In this document: one piece after another, positions 27,439 through 35,767 of the stretch
How positions within the stretch are numbered: position 1 is the first letter of the stretch
Layout: each line of letters starts with the position of its first letter
DNA from: Galactobacter valiniphilus
GTDB lineage: Bacteria > Actinomycetota > Actinomycetes > Actinomycetales > Micrococcaceae
DNA length: 47,012 bases
Assembly (NCBI RefSeq): GCF_003575975.1
Contig: NZ_QQXK01000029.1
Coordinates: 1 to 47,012, forward strand
Direction: 5' to 3'
The notes under the pieces: generated by a model
The model's input: the letters and a program-made list of their open reading frames with translations, nothing else
Told to the model about the DNA's origin: nothing
Database searches by the model: none
Program-made: the position numbers and the translations under genes

Positions 27439-28427
27439 GGGGCCACCTCCTGGGTGTGCGCGGCGGGCGGTGCTGGCGGGCTGGTGGGTGGCGAGGCGAG
27501 ACGGCCCACCGTGCGGCGGTAGGTCTCCTCGAGGGCGCCGGCGCTCGGGGCGAAGCCCACCACGGGCACGCCGTCGCCCACGAGAAGGGCGAGCAACTGT
27601 GCTGCGGCGGCCTCGGAGGCGAGGTGGACGGTGCTGGCGGCGCGGCGGTCGTCGCGGGCCGCCTCATGGGGGACGCCGTGGCGGTCCAGCGCCGACTCGA
27701 GGGCCGCGGGGTCGAGCGAGCGGATGGAGTAGGCGCGCTCCTGCGCGTCGGCCTCGAGGAGGGACTGCGTCTGGACGGTCTCGCCGGCCGCGACGAACAC
27801 GGCCCGGTCGGAGAACTCGTCGAGCTCGCCCAGGTCGTGGCTCGAGACGAGGATGGCGCGGCCCTCACGGGCCAGGCCGCGCAGGATGTCGCGTAGCTCC
27901 AGGCGGGAGTCGGGATCCAGGCCGGAGGCGGGCTCGTCGAGCAGCAGGACGGAGGGGTCGTGCACCAGGGCGCGGGCCAGGGAGAGGCGCTGCTGCTGGC
28001 CGCGCGAGAGCACGCGCGCCGGTCGTTGGGCGAACTCGGGCAACCGCACGAGCTCCAGTAGCTGCGCCGCTCGGGTGAGCGACTCGGCCTTGCCGAGCCC
28101 GTAGAGCCGGCCCACCGAGCTCAGGATCTCCGTGGTGGTCAGCGACTCCCACACGCCGAGCGTGTCGGGCATCCAGCCCAGGCGGGAGCGGGCACCGCGC
28201 GGGTCGGCGGCCAGGTCGATGCCGTCCACCGTGATGGTGCCGGCGTCCGGCTTGAGCAGGGTGGCGAGCATGAGCAGGAGCGTGGTCTTGCCCGAGCCGT
28301 TGGGCCCTACGAGGGCGGTGACCTGCCCCGCCGGGGCGCTCACCTCCATGTTGCGCACGGCCTGCACATCACCGAAGGAGCGTCGCAGGCCGTGCCCCAC
28401 GATGCCGCCCGAGGAAGGAGTGATCAT
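27435..28427 (-). CDS. ABC transporter ATP-binding protein (partner of the ABC-2 permease)
   Basis: 330 residues. Walker A GPNGSGKTT at 41-49, signature-like LSRGQQQRLSLARAL near 140, Walker B VLLLDEPASGLD near 163, switch SSHDL near 195. The signature has Arg in place of the first Gly of LSGGQ. A C-terminal accessory region of about 100 residues with a Pro-rich end follows. ATG at 28427 has TAGCCT ending seven bases upstream, so the mRNA is probably leaderless. Coupled to the permease by a 4-base overlap. Confidence 0.9.
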   Translation of the reverse strand: MITPSSGGIVGHGLRRSFGDVQAVRNMEVSAPAGQVTALVGPNGSGKTTLLLMLATLLKPDAGTITVDGIDLAADPRGARSRLGWMPDTLGVWESLTTTEILSSVGRLYGLGKAESLTRAAQLLELVRLPEFAQRPARVLSRGQQQRLSLARALVHDPSVLLLDEPASGLDPDSRLELRDILRGLAREGRAILVSSHDLGELDEFSDRAVFVAAGETVQTQSLLEADAQERAYSIRSLDPAALESALDRHGVPHEAARDDRRAASTVHLASEAAAAQLLALLVGDGVPVVGFAPSAGALEETYRRTVGRLASPPTSPPAPPAAHTQEVAP

Positions 28428-28434
28428 GTGCGCA

Positions 28435-28440
28435 AGGCTA
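28435..28440 (-). promoter_or_regulatory. -10-like TAGCCT, 7 nt before ATG of the ABC ATPase gene
   Basis: Minus strand CCGTAGCCT, seven bases, ATG. No Shine-Dalgarno site. Confidence 0.5.
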
Positions 28441-28506
28441 CGGTCGGGCGGCGCCGGGCCCATCAGCCCTCGGCATGAAACCCGGTCACGTTCCGACAAC
28501 AAAGAA

Positions 28507-28556
28507 TGCGTGCCGTGTGCCGTCAAGACGCGGGTCTTAACGGCACACGGCACGCA
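28507..28556 (-). terminator. Long hairpin after the ASCH gene
   Basis: A 17-bp perfect outer stem (TGCGTGCCGTGTGCCGT with its complement at 28540-28556) is followed by one mismatch. A 5-bp inner stem then closes on GCGG. It starts 22 bases after the stop at 28578. Confidence 0.8.
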
Positions 28557-28577
28557 AACTCTTCAGGAGGCCGACGC

Positions 28578-29009
28578 TCAGAGCGCCGCGAGCTCCTCGG
28601 CGGGCACCACGCGCACGGTCTCGCAGACCACGAGGGTGTCGTCGGTGAGCTCCGGCGTGTAGCCGAGGTCCCCGACGCTCGGCGCCGAGAGCCAGTACGC
28701 CTCGTGGGCGGCGCGCCACCCGGCAGCGCCGGCGAAGCCCTCGCCCTCGGCGATCGCAAACGCGTCGTCCACGTCGGCCATGCGCTTCACCTCGACGGAG
28801 ACGATCTCGGTGGCAAAGCGGGGCACGCCCTCGGAGTCGATGACGGCCTGGATCGTGCCCGCCACGGGCAGCGGCTCGTCCCACACGGGATAGGCCTCGC
28901 GCAGCGACGAGGTGGTGGTTTTGGCGCCGGAGCGGACCGCCGCGATGAGCGTGTCGCGCAGCGGGCCGGGGAAGGCGTATTCGGAGATCGGCAGCTCGGA
29001 GAGCTCCAC
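28578..29009 (-). CDS. ASCH domain protein
   Basis: 143 residues. FPGPLRDTLIAAVRSGAKTTTSSL contains the ASCH signature (GxKTxTxSL), a PUA-like fold thought to bind RNA or modified nucleosides. The C-terminal DTLVVCETVRVV strand is also typical. Some ASCH proteins hydrolyse N4-acetylcytidine, but no such assignment is possible here. GTG at 29009, three bases after the upstream gene's TAA, so co-transcribed with it. Confidence 0.85.
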   Translation of the reverse strand: MELSELPISEYAFPGPLRDTLIAAVRSGAKTTTSSLREAYPVWDEPLPVAGTIQAVIDSEGVPRFATEIVSVEVKRMADVDDAFAIAEGEGFAGAAGWRAAHEAYWLSAPSVGDLGYTPELTDDTLVVCETVRVVPAEELAAL

Positions 29010-29012
29010 GTC

Positions 29013-29570
29013 TTAGTCCTGTCGTCGGGTGTAGGTGAGCAGAGCGTTGCCCTTGGAGGTGATGACGGAGTCCACCAGAGTGAGGCGCTGGAGCGGGTCA
29101 CCGTCCTGGAAGAGGTGGCGGCCGCGGCCGGAGAGCACGGGATGGATCATGAGCTGGATCTCGTCCAGCTCGCCCGTGGCAAACGCGCTGCGCACGATCT
29201 CCACGCCGCCCATGACCGCGATGTTTCCCTCGGCTCCATTGTTCTTCAGCTCGCGCAGGTACTCGCCCAAATCGCCGCAGATGAGCGTGGTGTTGTCCCA
29301 GGCCAGCGGCTCCTCGAGCGTGCTGGAGGCGACGTGCTTGCGGATCGAGTTGATGAAGCCGGCGAACGGATCGCCGGCCCCGGCGCCGGGGAAGTAGCCG
29401 CTCCACTCGGTGTAGCCGACGCGGCCCAGGACGGCGTCGGTGGTGGAGGACATGAAGGCCCCCAGGCCGGCGCCGAGCTCGTCGTCGAAGGAATCGAACT
29501 GGAAGGTGTCGGGCGCCTCCGCGACGCCGTCCACCGACATGAACAGCCCCGCCGTGACCTTGCGTGCCAT
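29013..29570 (-). CDS. RibD C-terminal / dihydrofolate reductase-like protein
   Basis: 185 residues. GLFMSVDGVAEAPD at 8-21, GRVGYTEWSGYFPG near 50 and NIAVMGGVEIVRSAFATGELDEIQLMIHPVLSGRGRHLF near 115-153 match the YyaP/YwjB branch of RibD-C/DHFR-fold reductases. The exact substrate in this branch is unknown. AAAGG lies eight bases before the ATG. Forms a two-gene operon with the ASCH gene. Confidence 0.85.
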   Translation of the reverse strand: MARKVTAGLFMSVDGVAEAPDTFQFDSFDDELGAGLGAFMSSTTDAVLGRVGYTEWSGYFPGAGAGDPFAGFINSIRKHVASSTLEEPLAWDNTTLICGDLGEYLRELKNNGAEGNIAVMGGVEIVRSAFATGELDEIQLMIHPVLSGRGRHLFQDGDPLQRLTLVDSVITSKGNALLTYTRRQD

Positions 29571-29630
29571 GAGCCTGACCTTTCGTCCGCGCTCACCGTG
29601 CGGGTGGGCGCCCCAGAAGGGCCCGACGAC

Positions 29631-29692
29631 GGGTGCCCACCCCGGGTGCCCACCCCGGGCGCGCGCCGCGCGGCGCGCGCCGCGCGGCGCGC
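29631..29692. repeat. Nested GC-only tandem palindromes
   Basis: GGGTGCCCACCCC is repeated twice in tandem (29631-29656), itself containing the palindrome GGGTGCCCACCC. Directly after it GCGCGCCGCGCGGC is repeated more than twice (29661-29692), also palindromic. It lies in the promoter-side gap of the RibD-like gene and downstream-side gap region of nothing else on the plus strand. Confidence 0.85.
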
Positions 29693-29727
29693 TGGATCAG
29701 CGTAAGTCCTCGCCGCGACACAGGCGA

Positions 29728-29764
29728 GGGGCGCCGGGGTGGGCCTGGCACACCCCGGCGCCCC
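29728..29764 (-). terminator. 14-bp hairpin terminator
   Basis: GGGGCGCCGGGGTG at 29728-29741 pairs with 29751-29764 around a 9-base loop. It lies 25 bases beyond the stop at 29789 and is preceded by GCACGACGGCG on the minus strand. A second small hairpin (CCTCGCC/GGCGAGG) follows. Confidence 0.75.
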
Positions 29765-29788
29765 AGCGCCGTCGTGCTGTGCTGCCGC

Positions 29789-30475
29789 TCAGAGCGCGGA
29801 GGCCTCGAGCTCGCTCAGGCGGCCGTCCACCATCTCGAGGACGCGGTCGCAGTGGCCCAGGACGTCGCGGTCGTGCGTCACCATGACCACGGCCGTCCCG
29901 CCCACCTTGGCGCGCTCGGCGAGCAGCTCGACGACCTCGTGCGAGCGCGCGCGATCCAGTGCGGCGGTGGGCTCGTCCACGAGCAGGAGGCGGGGAACCA
30001 GGGCCAGGGCGCGGGCGATGCCCACGCGCTGGCGCTCGCCGCCGGAGAGCTGGCCCGGGCGGTGGCCGGCGCGGTGGCTCATGTCCACGGCCGCGAGCAG
30101 CGCGTCCACCGGGACGTCCTTGCGCCCGGCGATGCGCCCGGCGAGCTGGAGCTGCTCCGCGCTCGTGAGGGAGGGCGTGAGGTTGTCCGCCTGGAAGACG
30201 AAGCCCAGGTTCTCGCGGCGGAAGCGCGCGGCCTTGGATGCCGAAAGGCGCGTGACGTCCTGGCCTGCGATCTCCACGCGGCCGGCGTCCGGGGCGGAGA
30301 GCGCGCCGGCGATCGCCAGGAGCGAGGACTTGCCGGAGCCGGAGGGGCCAACGATCGCCACGAACTCGCCGGCGTTCACGCACAGGTTCACGTGGTCGAG
30401 GGCGGTGACGCGGGCGTCGCCGTCGCCCAGGGCGAGCTGGACGTTTTCGAGGAGCAGGGCTGGGGCGTTGTTCAT
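29789..30475 (-). CDS. ABC transporter ATP-binding protein, LolD/MacB type
   Basis: 228 residues. Walker A GPSGSGKSS at 43-51, Q-loop FVFQADNLTPSLT near 92, signature LSGGERQR near 140, Walker B LLLVDEPTAALD near 160, H-loop VTHDRDV near 198. Its ATG overlaps the permease stop as ATGA, so the pair is translationally coupled. Confidence 0.93.
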   Translation of the reverse strand: MNNAPALLLENVQLALGDGDARVTALDHVNLCVNAGEFVAIVGPSGSGKSSLLAIAGALSAPDAGRVEIAGQDVTRLSASKAARFRRENLGFVFQADNLTPSLTSAEQLQLAGRIAGRKDVPVDALLAAVDMSHRAGHRPGQLSGGERQRVGIARALALVPRLLLVDEPTAALDRARSHEVVELLAERAKVGGTAVVMVTHDRDVLGHCDRVLEMVDGRLSELEASAL

Positions 30476-31614
30476 CGGGCACCTCCGAAGGCGCGCAGGG
30501 GGCTGATGCGGGTGACGCGGAGGACCGAGACGGCCGCTCCGATCAGGCCGAGGACGATGGTCAGGACGGTCGCGCTCGCGACGGGCCCGGCCTCGAGGGA
30601 GAAGGGCATGGCGTCGGGCATGAGTGCGCCGAGGCCGAGGCCCACCAGGACGCCGAGGCCCGTGAAGACGACCATGACGATGACGGACTGGGCCAACGCG
30701 TCGCGCAGGAGGAAGCCCGTGGAGGCACCCATGGCGCGCAGCACGGCGAGTTCCTTTGACCGCTGGATGGTCCACACCGTGAAGAAGGCGCCGACCACGA
30801 GCGCACAGATCGCGTAGAGGAAGACCTGGATCATGCTGAGGGTCATCGTCTCGGCCTGGTAGCCGGGGGAGGCGTTGAAGGAGTCCTTCTTGGCCATGGT
30901 CATGGTGGAGGCCGCCTCGTCGGCCGCGGCGGTGTCGATCGCGGCACCCTCGGCGGCCTTGACGGCCACGACGGAGGCGAGCTCGTAGCTCGCCGCGTTC
31001 ACGCGCTCCGGCGTGACGGCGCCAGCCTGGGTCTCGCCGCCGGCGAGGTAGCGCCAGGTCTCGAGTGGGAGGTAGGCGACGTCGACGTGGCCGAAGGTTG
31101 CCTGGTCCTTCGTAAACCCGGCGACGCGCAGCTGCACCTCGCTGCGCTCGAGGGTGATGGTGTCGCCTACCTTCACGCCGTTCTGCTCGGCGGTCTCGGA
31201 GACGACGATGTCGCCCGGGGCGCCGGCGCTGAGCGCGGCCTCGGCAGACGGGCTGAGGAAGCCGCCGGGCTGCACGCCAAAGAGCGTGAGGTCGATCTGG
31301 TGATCGCTCTGGGTAGTGCCGTTGACGATGGAGACGCCCATCGGCTCGGCCTGCTCAACGCCGTCCACGCCCTGCCACGCGGAGACCTGCTTGGCGTCCA
31401 CCGTGGAACGGGAGAAGGCGTTGTCCTTCATGGTGCCCGCGTTGAACGCGAACGAGGTGACGTGCAGCGACTTCAAGCCGGAGACGCCGTCGTTGACGAG
31501 GCCGGAGGCGAGCCCGGAGAGGATGACAACAAGGACGGAGATGAGGCCGACGACCACGCCCATGAGGGCGAAGCGGCCTCGCGCGAAGAAGAGTTCGCGC
31601 AGCGCAAGAAACAT
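30472..31614 (-). CDS. FtsX-type ABC permease
   Basis: 380 residues. One membrane segment at about 16-38, an external domain of 220 residues, and three segments between 260 and 370 with TVWTIQRSKELAVLRAMGASTGFLLRDALAQS as the coupling region. This is the DevC-like subgroup topology. ATG at 31614 with AGG upstream. The gene is divergent from the polysaccharide deacetylase across 220 bases that contain scattered CGACAC/GTGTCG words but no clear operator. Confidence 0.9.
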   Translation of the reverse strand: MFLALRELFFARGRFALMGVVVGLISVLVVILSGLASGLVNDGVSGLKSLHVTSFAFNAGTMKDNAFSRSTVDAKQVSAWQGVDGVEQAEPMGVSIVNGTTQSDHQIDLTLFGVQPGGFLSPSAEAALSAGAPGDIVVSETAEQNGVKVGDTITLERSEVQLRVAGFTKDQATFGHVDVAYLPLETWRYLAGGETQAGAVTPERVNAASYELASVVAVKAAEGAAIDTAAADEAASTMTMAKKDSFNASPGYQAETMTLSMIQVFLYAICALVVGAFFTVWTIQRSKELAVLRAMGASTGFLLRDALAQSVIVMVVFTGLGVLVGLGLGALMPDAMPFSLEAGPVASATVLTIVLGLIGAAVSVLRVTRISPLRAFGGAR

Positions 31615-31822
31615 TGAATGACCTGGGGGTGGGTTATCGACACCACGTCGGCATCATGTCGAGTATGCACCCGGGATAGTGTCGCAAGGAAATCGACGCC
31701 CTGTCGGGAAGTGGGGAAAGCGCCACGGAGGCACCTCGGCGTTCCCTGACCGGGAGCTAGGCATTGGGTCACCGTTGGGTTGCGGGGAGCCGTTCTCGGC
31801 GTTTCCCCCTGCGCCCCCGGCC

Positions 31823-31828
31823 TAGCAT
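31823..31828 (+). promoter_or_regulatory. -10-like TAGCAT, 6 nt before GTG of the deacetylase gene
   Basis: CCTAGCAT, six bases, GTG at 31835. Predicts a leaderless transcript. Confidence 0.5.
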
Positions 31829-31834
31829 GTCAGG

Positions 31835-32851
31835 GTGTTGCTCTTCTCCCGTTCCTCCTCGTCACGATCCCCCCGACCGGCCGCGCTGGCGGCCACCGCG
31901 CTCGCCGCCTCCCTGGTCTTGAGCGGCTGCGGCAGCACCGGCACCACGAGCACCGGAGCCAGGGCGGGCGGCGCGCCGAGTTCCGCCGCCGACCCCTCAG
32001 CCTCCCCGACGCCAAGCCCCAGCAATCCAACCGAGCCAACCGGACCAACCGAGCACACCGAGGGCGCCCTCCCGACCACCGGCGAGGGCGGGGCGAGCGC
32101 CTCCGGCGAGCCAACGCCGTCGGGCAGCGAAGGCCCGGCGCTTCCCACCACCCCGACCACGGCGCCACCCGTCGCCACGCAGGACACGGTGGCGCCCACG
32201 GCGCCGCCCCAGACGATCGCGGACCCCGTCGATTGCTCCAAGGTCCCGTGCGTGGCGCTGACCTTCGACGACGGCCCGGGCCGGTACACCCAGCGGATCC
32301 TCGATGCCCTCGAGGCGGCCGACGCCAAGGCGACGTTCTTCCTCATCGGCACACAGATCCGCGCCTACCCGCAGCTCGTCAAGGCCGAGGCGGCGGCCGG
32401 CATGCAGCTCGGCAACCACACGTGGGACCACGCCAATCTGACCAAGCTCACGCGCGCCCAGCAGCTCGCCGAGCTCACCAAGGTGGACCGCGAACTCGCG
32501 GGGCTCGTGGGCGTCACGCCCGTGTTCCTGCGCCCGCCGGGAGGCGCGTTGGACAAGGCGGAGAAGGTGGCGCTCAAGCGCCCCATCGCCGATTGGAGCG
32601 TGGACACCGAGGACTGGCGCACGCGCAATACGGCGCAGACGATCAAGGCGGCCTCGGCTGCCAAGCCCGGCGACATCGTGCTGATGCACGACATCCACGC
32701 GAGCACCGCTGCGGCCGTCCCACAGATCCTGAAGAACCTGCGGGCCAAGGGCTACCACCTCGTCACACTCACCGAGCTGATCGGGCAACACCCCACGCTC
32801 GGCATCGCGTACGGCTGGGGACAGAAGCCCGGCGGGCCGAAGCACCGCTAG
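31835..32851 (+). CDS. Lipoprotein polysaccharide deacetylase (NodB domain)
   Basis: 338 residues. The signal peptide ends at the lipobox LVLSGC with Cys32, so the enzyme is membrane-anchored outside the cell. Residues 33-130 are a Ser/Thr/Pro/Gly linker. The NodB domain follows, with TFDDGPG at 143-149 (catalytic Asp and metal Asp), HTWDH at 195-199 (metal His pair), RPPGG near 230 and LMHDIH near 285. It probably deacetylates peptidoglycan or another wall glycan. Stop overlaps the convergent response-regulator stop. Confidence 0.93.
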   Translation: MLLFSRSSSSRSPRPAALAATALAASLVLSGCGSTGTTSTGARAGGAPSSAADPSASPTPSPSNPTEPTGPTEHTEGALPTTGEGGASASGEPTPSGSEGPALPTTPTTAPPVATQDTVAPTAPPQTIADPVDCSKVPCVALTFDDGPGRYTQRILDALEAADAKATFFLIGTQIRAYPQLVKAEAAAGMQLGNHTWDHANLTKLTRAQQLAELTKVDRELAGLVGVTPVFLRPPGGALDKAEKVALKRPIADWSVDTEDWRTRNTAQTIKAASAAKPGDIVLMHDIHASTAAAVPQILKNLRAKGYHLVTLTELIGQHPTLGIAYGWGQKPGGPKHR

Positions 32852-33504
32852 GGCCGCTCCTCCCGGGGCGCGTGCTCGGCGAACCACAGCGCCGCCTGGA
32901 CGCGGGAGTCAAGGCCCAGCTTCGCCAGCGCGCTGGAGACGTGCGACTTGACGGTCGTCTCGGCGAGGCCGAGCTCCCGGGCCACGGCCCGGTTGCTCAG
33001 CCCGTCGGCGAAGAGGGCGAACACGTCCAGCTCGCGCGGCGTCAGGTCCGCGGGCGGCCAGGGGGAGGGCACGACGGCGGGCGGCCGGGTGGCCTGGGCG
33101 GCCGTGCGAAAGAGGGCGGGCACCACCGCTGGATCCACGAAGCCGCGGCCGGCCCCCACCTCCTCGATCGCCTCGAGGATGCGCTCGGCCTCGGCCGTCT
33201 TCAGGACGTAGCCGGCGGCCCCGGCACGGATGGCGGCGGCGACGCTCTCCTCCAGGTCGAAGGTCGTCAGCATCAGCACGGGCGGTCCCGCCTGCTCCGC
33301 GATGAGGCGCGTGCCCTCGATCCCGTCCGTGCCCGGCATGCGCACGTCCATGAGCACCACGTCCGGGCGCAGGGCACGCGCCATCGTGGCGCCCGTGGCG
33401 CCGTCGGACGCCTCGCCGAGCACCGAAAGGCCCGAGGCCTCCAGGAGCAGTCGCAGGCCCGCGCGGACGGCTCCGTAGTCGTCGACGAGCAGGACGGTTC
33501 TCAT
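32848..33504 (-). CDS. NarL/LuxR-type response regulator
   Basis: 218 residues. Receiver domain with VDD at 7-9, phospho-acceptor Asp53 in LMDVRMPG, Thr and Lys of MLTTF and GYVLKTAEAE. The LuxR-type helix-turn-helix spans about 150-205 (LTPRELDVFALFADGLSNRAVARELGLAETTVKSHVSSALAKLG). ATG at 33504 overlaps the kinase stop as ATGA. Target genes unknown; the divergent GAP-family gene is a candidate. Confidence 0.94.
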   Translation of the reverse strand: MRTVLLVDDYGAVRAGLRLLLEASGLSVLGEASDGATGATMARALRPDVVLMDVRMPGTDGIEGTRLIAEQAGPPVLMLTTFDLEESVAAAIRAGAAGYVLKTAEAERILEAIEEVGAGRGFVDPAVVPALFRTAAQATRPPAVVPSPWPPADLTPRELDVFALFADGLSNRAVARELGLAETTVKSHVSSALAKLGLDSRVQAALWFAEHAPREERP

Positions 33505-34837
33505 GCGGCGGGTCCTTCGGTCGGGAGGGTCTGCGTGGTCGGGGAGTCGAGGCCGGCCAGTGAGGTGTGGGGAGCGGCGGGCGCCGCCGCGCCGGCGAGC
33601 GGCAGGCTCGCGCGCAGGAGCCAGCCGCCGGACGGGTGGGGCCGGCCGCGAGCGAGCCGCCCAGGGCCTCGAAGCGGGAACGCAGCTGGGCCAGGCCCAG
33701 CCCATTGCCAGCCGGCGCGTGCGGCGCCGGGGGCGTGGCGGTCGAGCCGTTCTCGACCTCGAGCACGAGGGCGTCGTTGCCGAGGGGGCGCTGTCGGCCC
33801 GGCGCAGCAGCACCGCGCGACGCATCCTCCCCACCCGGCGCGCCCACCCCCGGGCCCGCCGTGAACCGCAGGCTCAGGGCCGACCCGGGCGCGTGCTTGA
33901 GCGCGTTGGTGACGGCCTCCGAGGCCGCCCTGAACACCGCCGCCTCGGCGGCGGGTGCCAGCCCAGCGCCGTCGTGCCCCTCCTCGAGAAAGACGGCGTG
34001 GCCCGCCGCGCGGGCCCGACCGGCGAGGGCCGGGAGGTTGGCGAGCGTGCCGGTGGCCTCGGGCTGCGGGCGCCCGGCCTGGAGCACCTCGATGAGCGCG
34101 CGCATCTGCTCGAGGGCCTCGACGGAGCCGGCCCGCATCTGCGCGAGGGCCCGCGAACGTGCCGCCTCGTCGCTCGTGAGCGCGGCGGCCTGGGCCTGCA
34201 GGGCGATGGCGCTGAGGTGTCCGGAGACCGTGTCGTGCAGCTCGCCCGCCATGTGCTGACGCTCCCGCTCCACGGCCAGCTGCTCGCGCGCGCTGGCGGC
34301 CGCGGTCACGGCGTCGGCCCGCTCGGCCTCGGCCGCACGGAGCCGGTCGGCGAGGCGCAGGTCACCGGCCCAGAGCACTGGAAGCCAGAGGGCCACAGCG
34401 GCGAGCAGTGCCGAGCTGAGGGCCGCGCCCAGGCCCGCGCCGCTCAGGGCCGTCCCGCCCACGGCGGCCGCGCTCAGTCCAGCGGCGAGGGTGCGCGCCC
34501 AGCGGGGCCCGCGGGGCCCGGCCACCAACACAAGGCTGAAGAGCAGCTCAAACAGGAACACGAAGACCCCAACGCTGAAACCGAGGGCGGCGCTGCCGAG
34601 CGTCGAGGCGGCGACGAGAATGAGCGCGGCGGGCGTGGAGCGGTGGCGCAGGGCCGCGCCGGCGAGGCCTGGCAGGGCCGCGGCGAAGCCCCACCACGGC
34701 AGCGCCGGGTTGGCAGGGTCCAGCCACGGGAGCTTCGCCAGGCCCACGGCGCCGGTGGCGCACGCCGCGAGCAGCGCGAGGTAGGCGCACGCGAGCGTCA
34801 CGTCGCCGCGCGTCGTCGACCACCAAGGAGCCTTCAT
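33501..34837 (-). pseudogene. NarL-family sensor histidine kinase gene with a -1 frameshift near the 3' end
   Basis: Five or so N-terminal membrane segments (residues 15-155) precede the dimerisation box QHMAGELHDTVSGHLSAIAL with His201. The ATPase domain has SEAVTNALKHAPGS and NGLGLAQLRSRFEALGG. Just after GGSLAAGP the frame goes wrong; in another frame the text continues HPSGGWLLRASLPLAG to a TGA at 33501 overlapping the regulator's ATG. One extra C in the C4 run (G at 33638-33641) makes a single open frame. The lost part is after the G-box, so partial activity is possible. ATG 34837 has GGGAG upstream and is preferred over 34846. Confidence 0.85.
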
Positions 34838-34882
34838 GGCTCCCATTCAACCGAGCCAGCCTCCGAGCCGCCCGGTACCAAA

Positions 34883-34902
34883 GGAGGAGGCGCGCCTCCT
34901 CC
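34883..34902. promoter_or_regulatory. 20-bp perfect palindrome between the kinase and GAP-family genes
   Basis: GGAGGAGGCGCGCCTCCTCC lies 46 bases upstream of both divergent start codons. It could be an operator for the adjacent response regulator or a hairpin. Confidence 0.5.
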
Positions 34903-34947
34903 GCCCGGCCGGGGCGCAGTCGGCCCCAACCGCCGAGGCTGAGGTGT

Positions 34948-35724
34948 ATGAGCACCGAGACCCTTCTCCAGCTGGCCGTCCTGGCCCTCATCGACTCCAC
35001 GAGCATCGGCACGCTCGTCATCCCGCTGTGGCTCCTCCTGCGCCGGGGGAGTCGGGCGCTGGCGGGCAAGGTGCTGCTGTACCTGGGCGTCGTGGCGGCC
35101 TTCTACCTGGCCCTCGGCGTGCTGCTGATCAGCGGCGGCCGGGTGATCGTTGAGCGCTGCGGCGACGCGGTGGGTGCGGCGCTCGAGGCCCCCGGCCTCC
35201 GGTGGGTCGCGCTCGCCGCCGGCGTGGGGCTGATCGTCTACGGCTTCTCCGGGCCGTGGAGCAAGGCCGAGCGCGAGAAGGCGGCGGCCGAGAAGGCGGC
35301 CCGTCGGGGTCCCGAGGGCGGCTGGGGCGCGCGCATCGACCGGGCCCTGCGCACGCCGTGGGCGCTCGTGGGGCTCGGTGTCGTGGCCGGGCTGCTGGAG
35401 GTGCCGACCATGCTCCCGTATCTCGCCGCGTCCGGGTTGATCGTGGCCAGCGGGGCGGCCTTCCCCGTGCAGCTGGGTGTGCTGGCGCTGTACTGCGTGG
35501 TCATGGTCGTGCCGGCGCTGGTGCTGTTGGGCGCGCGGGTGTTGCTCGGCGACCGCGCGGATGCGTGGTTCGGGCGGGTTGCCGAGAGGCTCGGCGGCTA
35601 CGTGAGCGAATCGGCCAAGTGGATCGCCGCCATCGGCGGCATTCTCATCGTGCGCTGGGCCTCCTCAGGGCCCGACGGCGTGGGGCTGGGTCAGCTGTTC
35701 CCCGCCCTGTTTGGCGGGGGCTGA
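34948..35724 (+). CDS. GAP-family (Sap-like) membrane protein
   Basis: 258 residues with six membrane segments. LALIDSTSIGTLVIPLWLLLR at 13-33 and LLEVPTMLPYLAASGLI near 150 match the GAP/Sap family named after mycobacterial glycolipid-addressing proteins, in the LysE superfamily. In mycobacteria the members help surface glycolipid export; the substrate here is unknown. GAGG precedes the ATG. Next to a two-component system and a wall deacetylase. Confidence 0.85.
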   Translation: MSTETLLQLAVLALIDSTSIGTLVIPLWLLLRRGSRALAGKVLLYLGVVAAFYLALGVLLISGGRVIVERCGDAVGAALEAPGLRWVALAAGVGLIVYGFSGPWSKAEREKAAAEKAARRGPEGGWGARIDRALRTPWALVGLGVVAGLLEVPTMLPYLAASGLIVASGAAFPVQLGVLALYCVVMVVPALVLLGARVLLGDRADAWFGRVAERLGGYVSESAKWIAAIGGILIVRWASSGPDGVGLGQLFPALFGGG

Positions 35725-35767
35725 GCCGGGCGCCGGGCCGGGCGGGCGGGCGGGCGCGCTCGGCCTG

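Noticed and set aside
32069-32083. LPTTG sequence in the deacetylase linker
   Set aside because: No hydrophobic segment or basic tail follows; the protein is a lipoprotein anchored at Cys32.
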